Shown here: positions 25,329 through 33,544 of the stretch, one piece after another
Position numbering within the stretch: position 1 is the stretch's first letter
How the letters are laid out: every line of letters starts with the position of its first letter
DNA from: CAVQBP01 sp963740945
GTDB lineage: Bacteria > Bacteroidota > Ignavibacteria > Ignavibacteriales > Ignavibacteriaceae
Assembly (NCBI GenBank): GCA_963740945.1
Contig: CAVUGE010000025.1
Location: 62,001-126,000 of the forward strand
Direction: 5' to 3'
Length of the DNA: 64,000 bases
The notes under the pieces: generated by a model
What the model saw: the letters and a program-made list of their open reading frames with translations, nothing else
Databases searched by the model: none
What the model was told of the DNA's origin: nothing
Program-made: the position numbers and the translations under genes

Positions 25329-25646
25329 ATGTCTAGACCAGAGAAATATCGTAGAGTATGCTGCAATCCTTCGGTTTATTACTTTAAACCAAGGGGAATC
25401 CCTATTTGCGATCTTGAGGAGATAATCCTTGAATATGACGAATTGGAATCACTCCGCCTAGCGGATCTGATGGGGTATTCACATGAGGATTCGGCAAAAG
25501 AGATGAAAATTTCAAGAGCTACATTCGGAAGAATACTGGAAAGAGCAAGGAAAAAAGCAGCCGACGGTATTTTAAATGGTAAAGCAATAAGGATAAACGA
25601 TGAGCAGTTAATAAAAATTAAAATTGAAGGAGATAAAAATGTCTGA
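25329..25646 (+). CDS. UPF0251 (DUF134) helix-turn-helix regulator
   Basis: A 105-residue protein with the full DUF134 pattern: MSRPEKYRRVCCNPSVYYFK with its paired cysteines, RGIPICDLEEIILEYDELESL, then the helix-turn-helix LMGYSHEDSAKEMKISRATFGR and ILERARKKAADGI. Members are thought to be small DNA-binding regulators with a cysteine-rich N-terminus. The next gene (NifX-like) starts eight bases before its stop, and the pair is a widespread arrangement in bacteria and archaea. A palindrome just upstream may be its operator. Confidence 0.9.
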   Translation: MSRPEKYRRVCCNPSVYYFKPRGIPICDLEEIILEYDELESLRLADLMGYSHEDSAKEMKISRATFGRILERARKKAADGILNGKAIRINDEQLIKIKIEGDKNV

Positions 25647-26079
25647 AGAAACGAAACAGCAGCTATCTAACGTTAAAACAGGATTTTCGGGGAAAATCGC
25701 TATTGCAACTAATGATCAGAAAAGGGTGACGGGACACATTGGCAAATGCAGAACATTTATGATTTTTGAAATTGAGGATGATAAAATTGTAAATAAGGAA
25801 TTAAGAGAAAATGTGTTTACGCACCACAGAATAGCAGAGCATGAGCATAACGAGCATCATGGAGAAGGCGGCGGACACAGCCATGCTAATTTAATTGAAG
25901 GGTTAAAGGATTGCAATTATCTTATTTCAAAAGGAGGAGGATGGAGAGTGGTAGAAGATTTAAGACAAAATAATATTCAAACAATCTTTTCCGATACTGA
26001 ATTGATTGATGATGCAGTAAATCAGTTTATAAGCGGTGAGCTTAAAGATAATCCGTCACTTTCATGCAACCATAATTAA
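25639..26079 (+). CDS. Dinitrogenase iron-molybdenum cofactor (NifX/NifB-C)-family protein
   Basis: A 146-residue protein of the FeMo-co carrier family (PF02579): GKIAIATNDQKRVTGHIGKC, FMIFEIEDDKIVNKELREN, LIEGLKDCNYLISKGGGWRV and a C-terminal NQFISGEL. A histidine-rich insertion (HHRIAEHEHNEHH then GGGHSHAN) could bind metal. Such stand-alone proteins are common outside nitrogen fixation and act in iron or metal-cluster handling; no nif genes are seen here. The ATG at 25639 is chosen over 25624 because the family's first strand starts soon after and it overlaps the UPF0251 stop. Confidence 0.85.
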   Translation: MSEETKQQLSNVKTGFSGKIAIATNDQKRVTGHIGKCRTFMIFEIEDDKIVNKELRENVFTHHRIAEHEHNEHHGEGGGHSHANLIEGLKDCNYLISKGGGWRVVEDLRQNNIQTIFSDTELIDDAVNQFISGELKDNPSLSCNHN

Positions 26080-26110
26080 TTAAGTGAAGTTACGCAAGAA
26101 CAGTTATTTG

Positions 26111-26207
26111 AAAGATGACATCTTACTTTTTAAAAATAAGGTTCATCTGAACTTACATTTTAATAAAAAATTGAAGGTTATTTTATCTTTTTAAAGATGT
26201 CATCTTT
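26111..26207. repeat. Palindrome-capped 97-bp element, copy 3 (forward)
   Basis: Left cap AAAGATGACATCTTA (one mismatch, 26111-26125), right cap AAAGATGTCATCTTT (26193-26207). The interior has the full consensus (AAAAATAAGGTTCATCTGAA, CTTACATTTTAATAAAAAAT). It follows the NifX-like gene by 31 bases. Outer flanks GTTACGC ... GCGGGTAAC are also partly inverted, so the foldback may extend beyond the caps. Confidence 0.9.
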
Positions 26208-26310
26208 ACATGCGGGTAACTTAAGTGATTATTTATTATTCGAAGATATTTATTTAATAGAAAAAGAGTATTTTTGAGATGGAATAATAAAATTTTTAAG
26301 AAAAGATACT

Positions 26311-26382
26311 AACCGGTAAATAATTGTACCGGAAATGGATGATCGGTTTGATGCTGAGAAATAGAATCGTTCATCCATTTAT
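26311..26382 (+). promoter_or_regulatory. Two-hairpin leader upstream of the metal exporter gene
   Basis: Two stem-loops lie in tandem 40 to 110 bases before the ATG: CCGGTA ... TACCGG (26313-26332) and AATGGATGA ... TCATCCATT (about 26334-26381). The second encloses a 29-base loop containing GATGCTGAG. It does not match any riboswitch consensus I know (yybP-ykoY or NiCo types were considered). The leader could be a structured regulatory RNA or just two terminator-like stems. Confidence 0.4.
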
Positions 26383-26421
26383 TTTATCCATAACGGCAGG
26401 CAAGGTAATTTCTAAATTATA

Positions 26422-27264
26422 ATGAAAACAATGTTAATAAAAGTAATTGAAGATACAGTACAGATTACACTGCTTGTAACTGTTATGATGATATTTATAG
26501 ATATAGTTAATTTATGGACAAAAGGTAAAATTGGTATTCTTTTAAGAAAAAAGGGAAAGCTGAGACAATATATAGTATCATCATTTATTGGTACGGTTCC
26601 CGGATGTTTCGGAGGTTTCACTAATGTATCTCTATATATTCATGGTCTAATAAGTTTTGGAGCGTTAGCAGGATCAATGGTTGCTGTTTCCGGTGACGAG
26701 GCGTTCGTAATGTTAGCAATGTTCCCCAAAACTGCTGTAATTTTATTTTTAATTCTTTTTATTATAGGTGTATTTTCGGGAAAATTAGTTGATTTTCTGG
26801 TGAAGTATTTTAAAATATCAACATGCAATGATTGCTCTGATCTTGTAGTTCACAATACAAAAAGAAACTTTAAACATTTTCTAATAGAGCATGTATATGT
26901 CCATATAATAAAAAAGCATATATGGAAAATTGCCCTATGGACATTTGGAGCTCTTATACTAGTTGAAATATCTTTAAGGTATTTAAACCTTGAGCAGTTT
27001 ACCACAAGCTATCCAATCATTTTTTTGATTGTAGGAGCTTTAATTGGATTAATACCTGAATCGGGACCGCATTTAATATTTGTTACGTTATTTGCAAGCG
27101 GTTTAATCCCCTTTTCCATATTACTCACCAGTTCGATTGTTCAGGATGGACATGGAATGCTCCCTCTGCTCTCATATTCTTTTAAAGATTCTGTAAAAAT
27201 TAAGCTTTTTAATTTTGTTATTGGATTGACAATCGGTTTAATACTTTTTTCTTTAGGATTTTAA
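26422..27264 (+). CDS. Putative heavy-metal exporter, ArsP_2 family
   Basis: A 280-residue integral membrane protein with about eight to ten transmembrane segments. The signature VPGCFGGFTNVSLYIHGLIS with Cys62, then FGALAGSMVAVSGDEAFVML and MFPKTAVIL, and a second copy-like half (LIGLIPESGPHLIFVTLFAS, SILLTSSIVQDGHGMLPLLS) fit the putative manganese or heavy-metal exporter family PF11449. A central loop holds FKISTCNDCSDLVVHN, a possible metal-binding pair of cysteines. It lies downstream of the UPF0251/NifX pair, with a repeat and a hairpin leader between; these genes are often neighbours and may share a metal-linked role. Confidence 0.75.
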   Translation: MKTMLIKVIEDTVQITLLVTVMMIFIDIVNLWTKGKIGILLRKKGKLRQYIVSSFIGTVPGCFGGFTNVSLYIHGLISFGALAGSMVAVSGDEAFVMLAMFPKTAVILFLILFIIGVFSGKLVDFLVKYFKISTCNDCSDLVVHNTKRNFKHFLIEHVYVHIIKKHIWKIALWTFGALILVEISLRYLNLEQFTTSYPIIFLIVGALIGLIPESGPHLIFVTLFASGLIPFSILLTSSIVQDGHGMLPLLSYSFKDSVKIKLFNFVIGLTIGLILFSLGF

Positions 27265-27726
27265 TCAAAGGCATGTAAAGCTTCATTAGAAATTATTCTT
27301 CATCTTCCTTTCGCATAGAAACACCAAGAATATGAATATCTACATCTTTTAATTAATAATAATCTCCGGCTTCAGTTAAACAAAGTTCGCAGAAATGTTT
27401 CCTGCATGAATGGCAGGTACTTCTTTTAAGATTATTGTAGGATAGGTTTAGCCTTATGTTAAGACGTTTACAAGACGTTTTCAGAACGTTTACAAGCGGG
27501 TTAATAACAGAACTACCAGGTTGAACTGAATTTAGTATGTATCTCAATAACTTACTAAAGCAATTTAATAATATTTGAAATTAAACAGTAGTCTTTTTTA
27601 TTTTTACAGTTGAATATTATTTATGAGATCCTTTTCTCTGAAAGAGAAAGAAAAATTTTGTATCTTTTTTAAAGAAAATGCATCTAATCTTATAAAATAA
27701 ATTGATTTAAAACTGAGGGTTAAAAA
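27265..27726. other. Gap with a small cysteine-rich minus-strand frame
   Basis: The 462-base gap holds a 64-residue minus-strand frame at 27353-27547 ending STCHSCRKHFCELCLTEAGD-YY. The four-cysteine array resembles a zinc-binding module, and the N-terminal half has a repetitive DNA tract (CTTGTAAACGT). It has no clear ribosome site or homolog in memory, so I list it as unproven: a small zinc protein or the 3' scrap of a larger gene. Nothing else is evident in the gap except an AT-rich stretch before the thioredoxin gene. Confidence 0.3.
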
Positions 27727-28542
27727 ATGGATTTTGAAGTTAAAGATTTTCAGAAAGATGTTATAGAAAAAAGTAATAAAATTCCGGTACTTGTAGATTT
27801 CTGGGCGGAATGGTGCGGACCGTGCAAGATGCTTGGCCCTATATTGGAGAGATTGGCAGAAAAATATAAAGATAAGTGGGCATTAGCAAAGCTCGATACC
27901 GATAATAACCAGGAAATTGCAATGGAGTATGGAATAAGGGGGATTCCGAATGTAAAATTATTTGTAAAAGGAAAAGTCGTTAATGAATTTACAGGTGCTT
28001 TACCGGAGCATATGGTTGAACAATGGTTAAAAAAAGCTATACCAAGTAAATATTCGGAAAGGCTTGAAGGAGCTAAAAAACTAATAATCGAACAGAAGAA
28101 TAAAGATGCAAAAAAACTGCTGAAAGATGTACTTTTAACGGAACCAGAAAATGAAGAGGCAAAATTACTGCTAGGAAAGATTTTAGTATTTGAAGATTCG
28201 GATAAAGCGAAACAGCTGATAGAAAATGTAGACGGCAGTACTGAGAATTACGAGCAGGTAGAATCTATTCAGACTATTGCAGAACTTTTAAATAAATTAA
28301 ATGATAAAAGCACCCTTCCGGACTCACAGGTTAAAGAAATCTATATCTCTGCAATTGAAAACTTAAAGGAAAAGGACTTTGATTCTGCTCTTGAAAAATT
28401 CATAAGCATAATTAGAGAAGATAGAAGTTATGATGAAGACGGTGCAAGAAAGGCATGTATAGCTATCTTTAAATATCTAGGTGAAGAAAATGAGATTACT
28501 TTAAAGCATAGAAAAGATTTCGGCAGAGCGCTTTATATTTGA
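27727..28542 (+). CDS. Thioredoxin-domain co-chaperone, YbbN/CnoX-like (thioredoxin + TPR)
   Basis: A 271-residue protein. Residues 1-110 form a thioredoxin fold with the active site WAEWCGPCKML (both cysteines present) and the cis-proline segment RGIPNVKLF. Residues about 115-270 are helical repeats (AKKLIIEQKNKDAKKLLKDV, EAKLLLGKILVF, SALEKFISIIREDRSYDEDG) like the TPR part of YbbN/CnoX, a holdase that hands clients to chaperonin. The preserved CXXC suggests an active oxidoreductase. Stands alone between the metal gene and an AEC transporter on the opposite strand. Confidence 0.88.
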   Translation: MDFEVKDFQKDVIEKSNKIPVLVDFWAEWCGPCKMLGPILERLAEKYKDKWALAKLDTDNNQEIAMEYGIRGIPNVKLFVKGKVVNEFTGALPEHMVEQWLKKAIPSKYSERLEGAKKLIIEQKNKDAKKLLKDVLLTEPENEEAKLLLGKILVFEDSDKAKQLIENVDGSTENYEQVESIQTIAELLNKLNDKSTLPDSQVKEIYISAIENLKEKDFDSALEKFISIIREDRSYDEDGARKACIAIFKYLGEENEITLKHRKDFGRALYI

Positions 28543-28547
28543 AAGTT

Positions 28548-29492
28548 TTAAAGTAAGCCGTTCTGTTTCAGAAGAAACAATCCTATTGTAATTGTAATAA
28601 CCGATCCTAAAGTTGTCATCAATACAATATTTCCAGCCAGCCTTCCATTTGAGCCCATAGCTTCAGCCATTATAAAACTGGCAATTGCAGTGGGACAGCC
28701 AAAGAAAATAAAGATAATTCCCATATCCCCAGCCGGGAAATTCATTTCATAAGCAATTATGCAAGCAGCAAGGGGTATAAATATAAGCTTCAATATTGTT
28801 GATAAAACAGCTATAAAAGAAGCTTTTCTAATTTCATTAAAATTCATAAACCCGCCAATACCTATCAAAGCCAGTGGTAAAGATAACGCAGCAAGATAAT
28901 CTACGGTGGTAAGAATAACATCAGGAAGTTCCCAGCGATAAATTGAAAATGGAACTGCAAGAAGCACCGCAATGATTAACGGATTTTTGATTATTTCTAA
29001 AAGAGTTTTGGAAGTATTTAATTGTTTTTCCTTTCTATTGGGAACAGTTAAAGCCACGACCGATAAAATATTATATAAAGGAATAATAAAAGCTAATAAA
29101 AGAGAAGCTTTCCCGAGCTTATCAGAGCCAAAAATATTTGAGATAAGTGCGAGACCGATTATAGCATAATTACCTCTAAAGCTTCCCTGTATAAATGCGC
29201 CCCTATCTCTTCCGTCTTTTATGAGGGGAACCGAAATTATCCATACGAGAACAAAAGATATAATAATACCGGCATAAACAAAAGCAAGCATTTTAATATC
29301 AAGCACTTCGCTTAAGGATATCTTGGAAACTTCAATAAATATTAGTGCCGGAAGGGAAACTGTAAAAACTATTTTTGATGATAAATTAACGAAGCTGTCA
29401 TTTATTATGTGCAGAATTTTTAATAAATAACCTAAAGCTATTATCAGGAAGACAGGACTAACAAGACCAAGAATTAGTATTAAATTATGCAA
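28548..29492 (-). CDS. AEC-family transporter (auxin efflux carrier type)
   Basis: A 314-residue membrane protein with about ten transmembrane helices across its length. The start (LILGLVSPVFLIIALGYLLK), RGNYAIIGLALISNIFG, GIGGFMNFNEIRKASF and the end motif FFGCPTAIASFIMAEAMGSN correspond to conserved motifs of the AEC family (PF03547). Substrates of bacterial members are organic acids or unknown. It overlaps no neighbour; its stop faces the thioredoxin gene across 5 bases, so the two genes end convergently with almost no space. Confidence 0.85.
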   Translation of the reverse strand: MHNLILILGLVSPVFLIIALGYLLKILHIINDSFVNLSSKIVFTVSLPALIFIEVSKISLSEVLDIKMLAFVYAGIIISFVLVWIISVPLIKDGRDRGAFIQGSFRGNYAIIGLALISNIFGSDKLGKASLLLAFIIPLYNILSVVALTVPNRKEKQLNTSKTLLEIIKNPLIIAVLLAVPFSIYRWELPDVILTTVDYLAALSLPLALIGIGGFMNFNEIRKASFIAVLSTILKLIFIPLAACIIAYEMNFPAGDMGIIFIFFGCPTAIASFIMAEAMGSNGRLAGNIVLMTTLGSVITITIGLFLLKQNGLL

Positions 29493-29737
29493 AACCAGAA
29501 GAATTTTCTCATAAAATTTTATTTAATTAATATACAAATTTAAGAAATTAAATACGGGAATTTACATTTTTACCTCAACTACTAATACCCTCTTCTTAGA
29601 AAAATCTTAGAAAAAGAGAGGGGGAAGTAGCTTAACTGAAATTCCTTTCTTTTAACTTTTTATTTGGAGAGATATGTGTTAATGAAAATTTGTTGAGATA
29701 TTAAAAGAATGCTAAAATTATTAGAGCCATCCCAAAA

Positions 29738-29853
29738 GGGTGACCAAAAAGTAGGATAGAATTTCTGTCTGCCCATGAATGTTATGAAAACAGCATTTAT
29801 TGTAAACAGACAAGAATGTCTGTTCTACCTATTAATACCTTTTGGTCAACCTC
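29738..29853. repeat. Inverted-repeat-bounded element (TGACCAAAA ends)
   Basis: The left end GGGTGACCAAAAAGTAGG and the right end ACCTTTTGGTCAACCT are imperfect inverted copies about 115 bp apart, with TAGAA/TTCTA just inside. The interior contains AGACAAGAATGTCTG. The 384-base gap at 29493-29876 between the AEC and ferredoxin genes holds this element and otherwise AT-rich sequence. The same end motif bounds the element at 33333-33440 and, as GTCCAAAAAGTA, the one at 46913-47035. Confidence 0.6.
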
Positions 29854-29876
29854 CTTATAATAATTTATGACTTATT

Positions 29877-30122
29877 TTACGGAACGACCTGTTCACCTTT
29901 TTTATTCAAGGCAATTAATGCATCAACCGGACAAACAGAGCATGCTTCCAATAACCTATCAGATTCTATTGCAGTAAATCCAGTTTTAAAGGAACAAATT
30001 CTTTCATCATCCAATTCAAAAACTTCCGGAGCAACTTTAATGCAATTACCGGATGCAATACAAGTTGTTCTATCAATTTTAATATTTAAGTCACTTATGT
30101 TTTGTTCTATAAAGTCTTCCAT
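29877..30122 (-). CDS. Single-cluster ferredoxin ([3Fe-4S] type)
   Basis: An 81-residue protein. The cluster motif is C21-I-A-S24-G-N-C27 and C64-P in ACSVCPVDAL; the middle cysteine of the usual CXXCXXC is a serine here, which points to a [3Fe-4S] rather than [4Fe-4S] cluster (as in Streptomyces/P450-type ferredoxins). Two further cysteines (C43, C61) are nearby. VAPEVFELDDE is the family's usual segment. No P450 or reductase neighbour is present; the next gene is an M48 peptidase. Confidence 0.8.
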   Translation of the reverse strand: MEDFIEQNISDLNIKIDRTTCIASGNCIKVAPEVFELDDERICSFKTGFTAIESDRLLEACSVCPVDALIALNKKGEQVVP

Positions 30123-30174
30123 AGAGCTAGGGTATAAAGGTATAGGTTATTTTATACCGATATAATTTATAGTA

Positions 30175-30978
30175 TTATTTATAATATTTCATTGCTTCGG
30201 GGATTTCATTTTTAATATCATTGATCCTTGTCTGGTCAGCGGGGTGATCACTTAAGAATTCAGGAGGTTTACTTCCGGTATTTTGAGACATCATTCTTTC
30301 CCAAAAAGTCACAGCACCATGCGGATCATAGCCTGCCATCGACATAAAAATTAAGCCAAGGTGATCGGCTTCACTTTCCTGCGTACGGCTGAAAGGGAGC
30401 AGAACACCAACTTGAGCACCGACACCATAAGCAGACATAAAAATTTGTTGAGTCAGTTCAGGTTTATTTTTTAAAGCTTCCTGGAGTGCAACACCGCCTA
30501 ATTGAGCAATTAACGCCTGGCTCATTCTTTCATCGCCATGTTTTGCAACGGCATGAGAAATTTCATGTCCTAGTACAACGGCTAAGCCATTTTCATCCTG
30601 AGTAATAGGAAGAATACCTGTATAAACAACAACTTTTCCTCCCGGCATACACCATGCATTTATTTCAGTGCTTTCAATAAGGTGGAATTCCCAGTTATAA
30701 TTTTTTACTTCATCAGCCATACCATTATCGGACAAATATTTTTCAACAGCAGAAGCGATCCTTTCACCTACTTTTTTTACGAGAGCTATTTTCTGGGGAT
30801 CGTTACTTTCTTTGTTGTCTTTTAAGAACTGGTCATATTGCGAAAAGCTCATTGAAAGCATTTGACTTTCAGGGATCAAGCTTAACTGTTTCCTGCCGGT
30901 TATGGGTACGGTACTGCATGACATTAAAAACAGTGAAGTAACTAATAAAAGGAATAAAGTATAATTTAACAGCCTCAT
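30175..30978 (-). CDS. M48-family zinc metallopeptidase lipoprotein (LoiP/YcaL-like)
   Basis: A 267-residue lipoprotein: lipobox LFLMSC with Cys21, then STVPITGRKQLSLI, the usual start of YcaL/LoiP-type proteases. The catalytic HEXXH is H138-E-I-S-H142, with a third ligand in ESEADHLGL. MPGGKVVVYTGIL precedes the active site as usual. It would sit on the periplasmic face of the outer membrane and clean up mis-assembled outer-membrane proteins. The 3' segment (LSDHPADQTRINDIKNEIPE) matches the family's C-terminal helix. Stands alone. Confidence 0.9.
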   Translation of the reverse strand: MRLLNYTLFLLLVTSLFLMSCSTVPITGRKQLSLIPESQMLSMSFSQYDQFLKDNKESNDPQKIALVKKVGERIASAVEKYLSDNGMADEVKNYNWEFHLIESTEINAWCMPGGKVVVYTGILPITQDENGLAVVLGHEISHAVAKHGDERMSQALIAQLGGVALQEALKNKPELTQQIFMSAYGVGAQVGVLLPFSRTQESEADHLGLIFMSMAGYDPHGAVTFWERMMSQNTGSKPPEFLSDHPADQTRINDIKNEIPEAMKYYK

Positions 30979-31066
30979 ATAGTCTCCAAATTAAATTTAT
31001 TTTAAATATAATGATAAAAACGAGAAACAGATATTATTTACAAACACATTAAAGAACAGGGTTTTT

Positions 31067-31345
31067 TCAAATCCTTTCAGCAATATACTCAGCGTAAAAT
31101 TTTTCCCATTCTGTTTTTGATTTAGATTTGTCTCTTTCCTTTTCAGCGGAAAGGATTAGAAAGATTAATTCACTTTTAGTAATCTTTTTTTCAATCAGGC
31201 CGGAAACTTTTTCTTTAAGATAACCGGCATACCATAAAGGCCATTCAGAATCCTGTCCATTAGTTTCAATAAATGCTTGATGATGTTCATTCCCCGTTTC
31301 ACTAAATAATTCTTGAAGCTTCTGGACTAAAGTATCCTCTGCCAT
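31067..31345 (-). CDS. Conserved hypothetical protein, 92 aa
   Basis: A small soluble protein (MAEDTLVQKLQELFSETGNE...) with a WPLWYAGYLKEKV motif and a highly charged helical C-terminus (SAEKERDKSKSKTEWEKFYA). I do not recognise a named family. It lies alone between an M48 peptidase gene and a decayed amidotransferase-like gene on the same strand, with AT-rich spacers. Confidence 0.55.
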   Translation of the reverse strand: MAEDTLVQKLQELFSETGNEHHQAFIETNGQDSEWPLWYAGYLKEKVSGLIEKKITKSELIFLILSAEKERDKSKSKTEWEKFYAEYIAERI

Positions 31346-31439
31346 TAGATCATCTCCAAAAATATTTTATCTCTAATATTAATATATGGATTCACAAACA
31401 TTAATTGAACAACTTTTTTCTTCTAATGTAAAATGAAAG

Positions 31440-32017
31440 TTAATATAAAGCGGCAGTATTAACAAAAGAATTAATAATAGGGTGATGTTTATTTAATAAA
31501 GAGGATCTTTTAGGCTGAAATAGTGCTGCAATAAAGAAGGGATGTTCTTCGAGCTCAATAATTCTAACTTCATTATTAGAATCAATTCCGGAGATTTTCA
31601 TTTTACTTTTATTAAGATAAGAGAACATGACAATTTAGAAATTACAGGCATTTCAGAATCAGCGTTAGATTCTATGTTATCGGCTTGCGGATAGCCTATT
31701 GTATTCCTAAAGAATTCAATGACAGCATGCTGAATACCCCCACAGGTACCAAGGAAAGGAATGTTATTTATACGGGCATATTTAATTACATTTAGAATAC
31801 CAATAGTATTTTTATATGGACTTGCAGGAACTACCCAGATGCCACTAAATATCTCAAGCAATTCTTTAATATTTTCATAAATATTTTGAGTATTTATCCA
31901 GGTATATTCAACTTTCAAATTCAAAAAATCCGATGAAATGGATAATACATTAGGGATTGCCTGATGTGCTATAACTTCGGGATTAAAATCACCTATTAAT
32001 GCTAATTTGATATTCAT
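31440..32017 (-). pseudogene. CTP-synthase-like glutamine amidotransferase, internally deleted and frameshifted
   Basis: Two frames cover the gene. The first (31598-32017) has the N-terminal two-thirds of a class I glutamine-amidotransferase-like protein, including GIWVVPASPYKNTIGIL and the nucleophile elbow FLGTCGGIQHAVIEF. After VISKLSCSLI it runs into a stop. The other frame (from 31628 down to 31440) continues the family with ISGIDSNNEVRIIELEEHPF, FFIAALFQPKR and a final VNTAALY. About 50 to 60 residues between these are missing, so there is both an internal deletion and a frame change. The product is unlikely to fold. The family (COG0504-related stand-alone amidotransferase) is normally about 230-240 residues. 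Confidence 0.7.
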
Positions 32018-32073
32018 ATCTAAAACAATGCAAAATAAATATATAAAGAGATTGAAATGTGAAAAAGAACTTT

Positions 32074-32169
32074 AAAGATGACATCTTTATTTTATAAAAA
32101 TAAGAATTTATTTACATTTGCATCTTAATAAAAAATTTGAAAATGATTTTTTATAAAGATGTCATCTTT
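32074..32169. repeat. Palindrome-capped 96-bp element, copy 4 (forward)
   Basis: Left cap AAAGATGACATCTTT (32074-32088), right cap AAAGATGTCATCTTT (32155-32169). The interior has AAAAATAAGAATTTATTTAC and TCTTAATAAAAAATTTGAAA. It lies between the aldo/keto reductase stop codon (32206) and the start of the decayed amidotransferase gene, both on the minus strand. Confidence 0.9.
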
Positions 32170-32205
32170 AATAATTCTCTTCTGAGAATTTTATTGTTGA
32201 AATGA

Positions 32206-33192
32206 TCACCTATTTACAGTTTTCATTCCGGCTTCTGCATAACGTTCACCTTCAGCCGCACCAACGGGCATAATTTCTTCTATCTCTTCCAGTTCTTCTT
32301 CATTTAAATTAACATCAACAGCCTTTACATTTTCATTTAAATATTTTACGTGTTTTGTTCCCGGAATTGGAACAATATCATTACCTTCAGACAAGACCCA
32401 AGCAATTGCTAGTTGAGCAGATGTAACACCATTTCTTTCGGCTATCTCTTCAACCTTATAAACAAGTTCAAGGTTTTTTTGAAAATTTTCACCCTGGAAT
32501 CTTGGGGAATGACGTCTAAAATCATTTTCCTCTAAATCATCAACGGATTTAATTTTCCCGGACAAAAATCCTCTGCCAAGGGGGCTGTAAGCTACAAATC
32601 CTATCCCTAGTTCACGAACAGTAGATAAAATTTCCTCTTCAGGGTCTCTTGACCAAAGAGAGTACTCGGTTTGTAAAGCAGAAATAGGAGCTGCAGAATT
32701 TGCCCGCCGGATAGTTTCGGGAGCAGCTTCGGACAATCCTATGAATCTTACTTTTCCTGCTTTGATTAAGTCAGCCATAGCACCAACAGTTTCTTCAACG
32801 GGTACATTAGGGTCGATTCTATGCTGATAATATAAATCGATATGATCAATCCCCAAACGTTTAAGGGAAGCATCACATGCAGAGCGGACATATTCAGGTC
32901 TTCCATTTACTCTTCTTTGAGAAGGAGCCTCACCCCTTTGAATACCGAATTTTGTTGCTAAAACAACTTTATCCCTTTTGCCGGCAATAGCTTTGCCAAC
33001 GAGTTTTTCATTTGTATAAGGACCATACATATCGGCAGTATCTAAAAAATTTATTCCAAGTTCCAAAGCGCGGTGAATAGTTGCGATTGATTCCTTTTCA
33101 TCACCGGTTCCATAAAATTCAGACATACCCATACAACCTAAACCAATTGCTGATACTTCAAGGCCATGCGAACCTAATCTTCTTTTTTCCAT
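32206..33192 (-). CDS. Aldo/keto reductase (AKR13-like)
   Basis: A 328-residue NADPH-dependent oxidoreductase with the classical catalytic tetrad: Asp and Tyr in LDTADMYGPYTNEKLVG, Lys in VVLATKFGIQRGE and His in DLYYQHRIDPNVPVEETVGA. The rest (SALQTEYSLWSRDPEEEILS, GFVAYSPLGRGFLSGK and the C-terminal VPIPGTKHVKYLNENVKAVD) fits aldo/keto reductases of the YakC/AKR13 type that act on small aldehydes and ketones. The physiological substrate is not visible. Stands alone. Confidence 0.92.
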   Translation of the reverse strand: MEKRRLGSHGLEVSAIGLGCMGMSEFYGTGDEKESIATIHRALELGINFLDTADMYGPYTNEKLVGKAIAGKRDKVVLATKFGIQRGEAPSQRRVNGRPEYVRSACDASLKRLGIDHIDLYYQHRIDPNVPVEETVGAMADLIKAGKVRFIGLSEAAPETIRRANSAAPISALQTEYSLWSRDPEEEILSTVRELGIGFVAYSPLGRGFLSGKIKSVDDLEENDFRRHSPRFQGENFQKNLELVYKVEEIAERNGVTSAQLAIAWVLSEGNDIVPIPGTKHVKYLNENVKAVDVNLNEEELEEIEEIMPVGAAEGERYAEAGMKTVNR

Positions 33193-33292
33193 TTTTATCT
33201 CCTTAATTAATATTTTAAGAGTTAATATTTAAAATAAATATCATAAATCCGGAAGGTTATGATTAAAGACAAGATCTCATGTGTCTAAAATA

Positions 33293-33480
33293 AATGAGGC
33301 TAAAGCCTCTTTCCTTTTTCATTCCTTTTTACGAGGGTGACCAAAAAGTAATTATTTTCTTAAAAATAGAACACTGATGACGCAGATTTTAACAGATTTT
33401 CACTGATCTTCAATTTGAAAATTACTTTTTGGTCACCCTCCAAATTGAAAGCGAGGCTCACCTTTGTAGTGAACCTCACA
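33293..33480. repeat. Composite intergenic repeat with 21-bp inverted ends
   Basis: From left: hairpin GAGGCTAAAGCCTC (33296-33309) with CTTTCCTTTTTCATTCC; a 108-bp element at 33333-33440 whose ends (21 bp, containing GGGTGACCAAAAAGTAATT) are perfect inverted copies; and a GAGGCTCAC...GTGAACCTC hairpin (33453-33477). The interior of the 108-bp element contains ACTGATGACGCAGATTTTAA, and a similar GACGCAGATTTTCAGTGATT follows the cytochrome gene at 12040. The same order of modules recurs at 46785-47080. The 352-base gap at 33193-33544 has nothing else apparent besides the promoter box next listed. Confidence 0.7.
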
Positions 33481-33505
33481 ATTAAGGTTTAAGAAATAAT
33501 TTTGC

Positions 33506-33513
33506 TAAATTTG
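33506..33513 (+). promoter_or_regulatory. Candidate Bacteroidota promoter -7 box (TAAATTTG)
   Basis: TAAATTTG fits TAnnTTTG and lies 31 bases before the ATG of the membrane metallophosphoesterase. A clear -33 element is not seen. Confidence 0.35.
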
Positions 33514-33544
33514 CAGGTATATATAAATTAAATAAAATTCCTAT

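Noticed and set aside
25329..26079. Part of a nitrogenase cluster
   Set aside because: The NifX-like protein is a stand-alone form next to UPF0251, and no nif structural genes are present.
27353..27547. A confident zinc-finger gene
   Set aside because: Only the last part has the cysteine array; no ribosome site or family evidence, so it is kept as a remark in a gap entry.
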